A stretch of 64,000 nucleotides of DNA from Lachnospiraceae bacterium (GTDB lineage Bacteria; Bacillota; Clostridia; Lachnospirales; Lachnospiraceae): contig JAAUZH010000011.1 of NCBI GenBank assembly GCA_014804675.1, positions 89,194 to 153,193 on the forward strand, given 5' to 3'. The notes under the pieces were generated by a model, which was given only the letters and a program-made list of their open reading frames with translations, searched no databases and had not been told where the DNA came from. This document shows, piece after piece, positions 60,864-64,000 of this stretch. Positions within the stretch are counted from its first letter, which is position 1. The number at the start of each line of letters is the position of its first letter. A program made the position numbers and the translations under genes.

Positions 60864-61490
60864 CTATTGAAGGACCTCCATGACTTTCTCATAAACTCCC
60901 AAAGCCAGCTTTTCATGACCGGTTTCATCCAAATGTTCTCTATCCACCACGCTTGGGGCGGCAAAGTCACTTGCTGCCAGGAAAGCGCAGTGATAATGGG
61001 AAGCAATTTTTTCATACTCGCTCTTTAATTGTTTTACGGTTTTTTCAGAGTTTTCATCAAATTCCCCGTCAAAGCCTTCTTCGCCAATCCCCACTCCCAT
61101 ATGTATTGGAGATATGAGAAGAAGGCTGATATTTCTTTCCGAAGCTTCCTTTACCTGCATCACCAATTGCTCCATTCCTTTCCCAATTACTTTTGCAGAA
61201 GCCTGATATCTCCTTTTACAATCATTGGTGCCAAGCATAATGATTACCAAATCAAGAGGATTGTGGGTTTCCAAAAGCATGGGAAGTATCTGTTTTCCTT
61301 TTCGGTTCGCCCGAAGAGCATCTTCAAATACGGTAGTCCTTCCACAAAGCCCCTCCTCCAATATTTGATATTCTCCTCCAAGCATATGCTGCAAGCGGCC
61401 CGTCCATCTGACACACTCGTCATATCTTCCGCTTCCGTCCGGCTTATAACCATATGTATTGGAATCTCCAAAGCATAAAATTCGTTTCAT
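60864..61490 (-). CDS. SGNH/GDSL-family hydrolase
   Basis: 208 residues with AAGGAGG before the ATG. Blocks: Ser in CFGDSNTYGY (about 9), Gly/Arg in LCGRTTV, Asn in MLGTNDCKRRY, and Asp/His in DREHLDETGHEKL. It is an esterase or lipase of arylesterase type without a signal peptide, hence cytoplasmic. Substrate unknown. Confidence 0.92.
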   Translation of the reverse strand: MKRILCFGDSNTYGYKPDGSGRYDECVRWTGRLQHMLGGEYQILEEGLCGRTTVFEDALRANRKGKQILPMLLETHNPLDLVIIMLGTNDCKRRYQASAKVIGKGMEQLVMQVKEASERNISLLLISPIHMGVGIGEEGFDGEFDENSEKTVKQLKSEYEKIASHYHCAFLAASDFAAPSVVDREHLDETGHEKLALGVYEKVMEVLQ

Positions 61491-61544
61491 TCTCTTCCTC
61501 CTTCTGCTGCCGGGATGGCTTCACAAATCTTTCAGATAAAAAAA

Positions 61545-61577
61545 GAGCACCAGCACAATTTATCCGGGCTGATGCTC
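61545..61577 (-). terminator. Terminator of the metY-rrf2-cysK operon
   Basis: GAGCATCAGC pairs with GCTGGTGCTC (one G-T/mismatch) around a 13-base loop and is followed by TTTTTTT on the minus strand, 14 bases past the cysK stop. Confidence 0.9.
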
Positions 61578-61590
61578 AATCTGTCAGTTT

Positions 61591-62520
61591 CTATTCGAAC
61601 AGAGGGGTGGACAAGTATCTTTCCCCTGTATCCGGCAATAATACCACAATATTTTTTCCTTTATTTTCCGGTCTTTTTGCAAGTATCGTTGCTGCGTGAA
61701 TCGCCGCACCGGATGATATGCCCACCAAAAGTCCTTCTGATTTGGCCACTGCACGGGAAGCCCCAAAGGCATCTTCATTTTCAATCTTCAATATTTCATC
61801 TACAATATCTAAATTCATGACGCCCGGAACAAACCCGGCTCCAATTCCCTGAATCTTATGGGGACCCGGATTTCCGCCTGACAAGACCGGAGAACCAGCA
61901 GGCTCTACCGCTACAATCTTTATTTCGGGATTTTTTGCCTTTAATACTTCACCGGTACCAGTCACTGTACCGCCTGTTCCAACGCCTGCTACAAAAATAT
62001 CAACCTTTCCATCGGTATCCGCCCAGATTTCCTCGGCTGTAGTAGCCCTGTGGACTGCAGGATTCGCTTTATTTTCAAATTGTTGTAAAATAACGGCATT
62101 TCCATATTCTTCCAACAGCGACTGGGCTTTTGCAATGGCGCCTTTCATTCCCTCTGCTCCCGGGGTCAGTACTACCTCTGCTCCAAGGGCGGATACGATT
62201 CTTCTCCTTTCAATACTCATTGTATCCGGCATAGTGAGCACCAGCCTCAAGCCCTTAGCTGCTGCCACAAAAGCAAGGCCAATGCCGGTATTGCCGCTGG
62301 TAGGCTCAATGAGCACCGTATCCTGATTGATTTTTCCATCCTTGATGCCCTGTTCTATCATGGCATTGGCAACTCTGTCCTTTACGCTGCCAAGAGGATT
62401 GAAATACTCAATCTTTGCGATGATATTAGCTTCAAGGCCATTTTTCTTTCCATAGCTGCCCAGCTCTAAAAGTGGAGTATTTCCAATTAATTCCGTTAAT
62501 TTCTTTGCTATTTTTGCCAT
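61591..62520 (-). CDS. cysK: Cysteine synthase (O-acetylserine thiol-lyase)
   Basis: 309 residues from ATG 62520, which follows AGAGGAAC. PLP lysine is in [15 protein letters not shown] (about 45), with [12 protein letters not shown] and [15 protein letters not shown] for cofactor phosphate binding and [11 protein letters not shown] near the C-terminus. It makes cysteine from O-acetylserine and sulfide. Third gene after metY and rrf2, so probably repressed by the Rrf2 protein when cysteine is plentiful. Confidence 0.96.
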   Translation of the reverse strand: MAKIAKKLTELIGNTPLLELGSYGKKNGLEANIIAKIEYFNPLGSVKDRVANAMIEQGIKDGKINQDTVLIEPTSGNTGIGLAFVAAAKGLRLVLTMPDTMSIERRRIVSALGAEVVLTPGAEGMKGAIAKAQSLLEEYGNAVILQQFENKANPAVHRATTAEEIWADTDGKVDIFVAGVGTGGTVTGTGEVLKAKNPEIKIVAVEPAGSPVLSGGNPGPHKIQGIGAGFVPGVMNLDIVDEILKIENEDAFGASRAVAKSEGLLVGISSGAAIHAATILAKRPENKGKNIVVLLPDTGERYLSTPLFE

Positions 62521-62564
62521 ATTTTGTTCCTCTTTTCTTTTTCCTGCTTCTTTTATGGATTCTC

Positions 62565-63011
62565 TCAAATATAGTACATGGTATTTTCGTTCTGACAGAG
62601 CCCCAAGTATTCCTGCACAATATCCTCCAGGGTAACCGTTGTGAGTATCTCCTTTAGCTCTTCATTTACTCTGCTCCAAAGGAGATTTTCCACTGCTGTG
62701 GAAATATTCCGGTAGGAGGCCGCCTCTTCAATCTTATCCTCCTCAATCCTATAATCTCCTTCCAATGCCAGAATAATTGCTTCTGCAGTAATGTTCTTTG
62801 CCTTGTCTCCAAGGAAATAGCCTCCCTGAGCCCCTTTGATGCTCTTTACGATTCCTGCCTTCTTTAAGCTGGCGAACACATGCTCCAGATAATGGACGGA
62901 AATCTGATTGCGGTTGGCGATGCTGTTCAGCGTAATATATCCATCCTTTGCATTCACTGCCAAATCTACCAATGCCCTTATTCCATATCTTCCTCTTGTT
63001 GATACTTTCAT
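62565..63011 (-). CDS. Rrf2-family transcriptional regulator (CymR-like)
   Basis: 148 residues. Winged helix [17 protein letters not shown], with [19 protein letters not shown] as recognition region and GAQGGYFLG in the wing. It has one Cys near the C-terminus but not the three-Cys cluster of IscR. In Firmicutes CymR represses cysteine genes through contact with CysK, and the gene sits between metY and cysK. It overlaps metY by four bases (ATGA). Confidence 0.92.
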   Translation of the reverse strand: MKVSTRGRYGIRALVDLAVNAKDGYITLNSIANRNQISVHYLEHVFASLKKAGIVKSIKGAQGGYFLGDKAKNITAEAIILALEGDYRIEEDKIEEAASYRNISTAVENLLWSRVNEELKEILTTVTLEDIVQEYLGLCQNENTMYYI

Positions 63012-64000
63012 TCTCCCACTACCTTAAATGCTTCTTCCAGATCCTGTATGATATCATCAATATTTTCCGTTCCAATAGACAGACGAATGGTATTTGGCTT
63101 AATGCCCTGTTCTAACAGTTCCGCTTCATTCAACTGTGAATGGGTAGTGGAAGCCGGATGAATCACTAAGGACTTTACATCCGCCACATTTGCTAACAGA
63201 GAAAACAACTCTAAATTATCAATAAAGTCTTTTGCTTTTTTCGCATCTCCCTTAATCTCAAAGGTGAAAATAGAACCGCCTCCATTGGGGAAATATTTCT
63301 GGTATAGTGCCTTCTGGCTTTCATCCTTTGTAACAGAAGGATGATGTACTTCCTCTACCTGCGGATGATTGTTTAAGTATTCCACTACTTTCAAGGCATT
63401 TTCCACATGACGTTCCACCCGGAGAGATAATGTTTCCAGACCCTGCAGGAAGAAAAATGCATGGAATGGTGATAAAGTAGCTCCGGTATCCCTTAATAAA
63501 ATAGCACGTATTTTCGTCACAAATGCTGCCGGTCCCACTGCTTTTGTAAAGCTTACACCGTGATAACTTGGGTTTGGCTCTGTCAGAGAAGGAAACTTTC
63601 CGCTTGCTTCCCAGTCGAACTTTCCGCTGTCAACAATGACACCGCCTATTGTAGTACCATGTCCTCCGATAAATTTGGTAGCAGAATGCACTACGATATC
63701 CGCACCATATTCAATCGGTCTTACAAGATACGGTGTAGCAAAGGTATTGTCAATGACAAGGGGGATATTATGCTTATGGGCAATTTCTGCAAGTTTTTCA
63801 ATATCCACCACTTCTGAGCGGGGATTTCCTAAAGTTTCAATGAAAACCGCTTTTGTATTTTCCAAAATAGCATTTTCTACTTCTTCATAATTGAAGGGGT
63901 CCACAAAGGTTGTTGTAATTCCATACTCCGGAAGGGTATGAGCTAATAAATTATAGGTACCGCCATAAATATTCTTTGCGGATACAATATGTTCTCCTGC
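63008..64000 (-). CDS. metY: O-acetylhomoserine sulfhydrylase / Cys-Met PLP enzyme (5' part beyond window)
   Basis: At least 330 residues; the frame is open to the right edge, so the N-terminus is missing. PLP lysine is in VVHSATKFIGGHGTT; other blocks are ENPRSE-like ETLGNPRSEVVDIE, VDNTFATPYL and the C-terminal HPASTTHSQL and RLSIGTENIDDI. The C-terminal signature and the TTHSQL segment favour O-acetylhomoserine aminocarboxypropyltransferase over cystathionine gamma-synthase. It starts the sulfur operon with rrf2 and cysK. Confidence 0.93.
   Translation of the reverse strand, partial: AGEHIVSAKNIYGGTYNLLAHTLPEYGITTTFVDPFNYEEVENAILENTKAVFIETLGNPRSEVVDIEKLAEIAHKHNIPLVIDNTFATPYLVRPIEYGADIVVHSATKFIGGHGTTIGGVIVDSGKFDWEASGKFPSLTEPNPSYHGVSFTKAVGPAAFVTKIRAILLRDTGATLSPFHAFFFLQGLETLSLRVERHVENALKVVEYLNNHPQVEEVHHPSVTKDESQKALYQKYFPNGGGSIFTFEIKGDAKKAKDFIDNLELFSLLANVADVKSLVIHPASTTHSQLNEAELLEQGIKPNTIRLSIGTENIDDIIQDLEEAFKVVGE

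Overview
The window looks like chromosome of a spore-forming, gut-type Clostridia, most likely a Lachnospiraceae member (Blautia/Ruminococcus-like). The support is an alpha/beta small acid-soluble spore protein, a tryptophan T-box in front of a complete trp operon, a GH31 alpha-glucosidase beside a maltodextrin/glycogen cluster, a PPi-type phosphofructokinase, LytTR/DUF3021 and DUF1667 genes, and strong AGGAGG ribosome sites throughout. I see no prophage, insertion sequence, rRNA operon or CRISPR array. Almost all genes are on the minus strand.

Layout. 1-460: a truncated repeat and a second, different long palindrome. 458-4510: a LytTR regulator with DUF3021 partner, an AT-rich insert-like patch (tiny genes, a decayed P-loop gene, an acetyltransferase) and an ABC-2 exporter. 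4760-5660: a small (p)ppGpp synthetase with a 220-bp palindromic element just upstream. 6010-8130: Crp-type regulator, aldo/keto reductase and an orphan PH-domain protein. 8350-18000: a long co-oriented block tig-clpP-clpX-lon-engB-AI-2E-type membrane protein-2-hydroxyacid dehydrogenase-truA-vanZ-like (folding, proteolysis, tRNA modification). 18170-20700: an ABC importer whose permease and ATPase are one polypeptide, plus its lipoprotein. 20900-28120: spore protein and trpEGDCFBA with its T-box leader and promoter.

28200-44400: carbohydrate region with GH31 alpha-glucosidase, an orphan response regulator, DJ-1 and CYTH proteins, then a maltodextrin system (LacI regulator, malQ, two permeases, binding lipoprotein), glycogen phosphorylase, a second LacI regulator and PPi-type phosphofructokinase. 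Near-palindromic LacI/CcpA-like operators overlap both transport and phosphorylase promoters, so uptake, phosphorolysis and PPi-saving glycolysis appear coordinated. 44550-46330: soluble chemoreceptor and D-lyxose isomerase. 46430-47510: seven-tRNA array with a consensus promoter and a terminator. 47570-50880: phosphoesterase, rdgB, amidase and an RNA methyltransferase. 50940-51440: a tiny Asn-rich gene with a SigG-like promoter, divergent from a predicted small RNA. 51460-57620: envelope proteins. 57700-57910: a single tRNA-Arg transcription unit. 57917-60790: a glycerol-3-phosphate-dehydrogenase-like flavoprotein trio. 60860-64000: SGNH hydrolase and the metY-rrf2-cysK sulfur operon, cut by the right edge.

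The least explained item is a family of hairpin elements (1-84, 5436-5655, 32519-32681). They share a core of about 70 bases, but the long stems around it differ in sequence between copies while staying almost perfectly self-complementary within a copy. A candidate small RNA (51346-51439) and several peptide genes under 60 residues are the other new items. All calls are from reading the sequence; no database search or computation was run.
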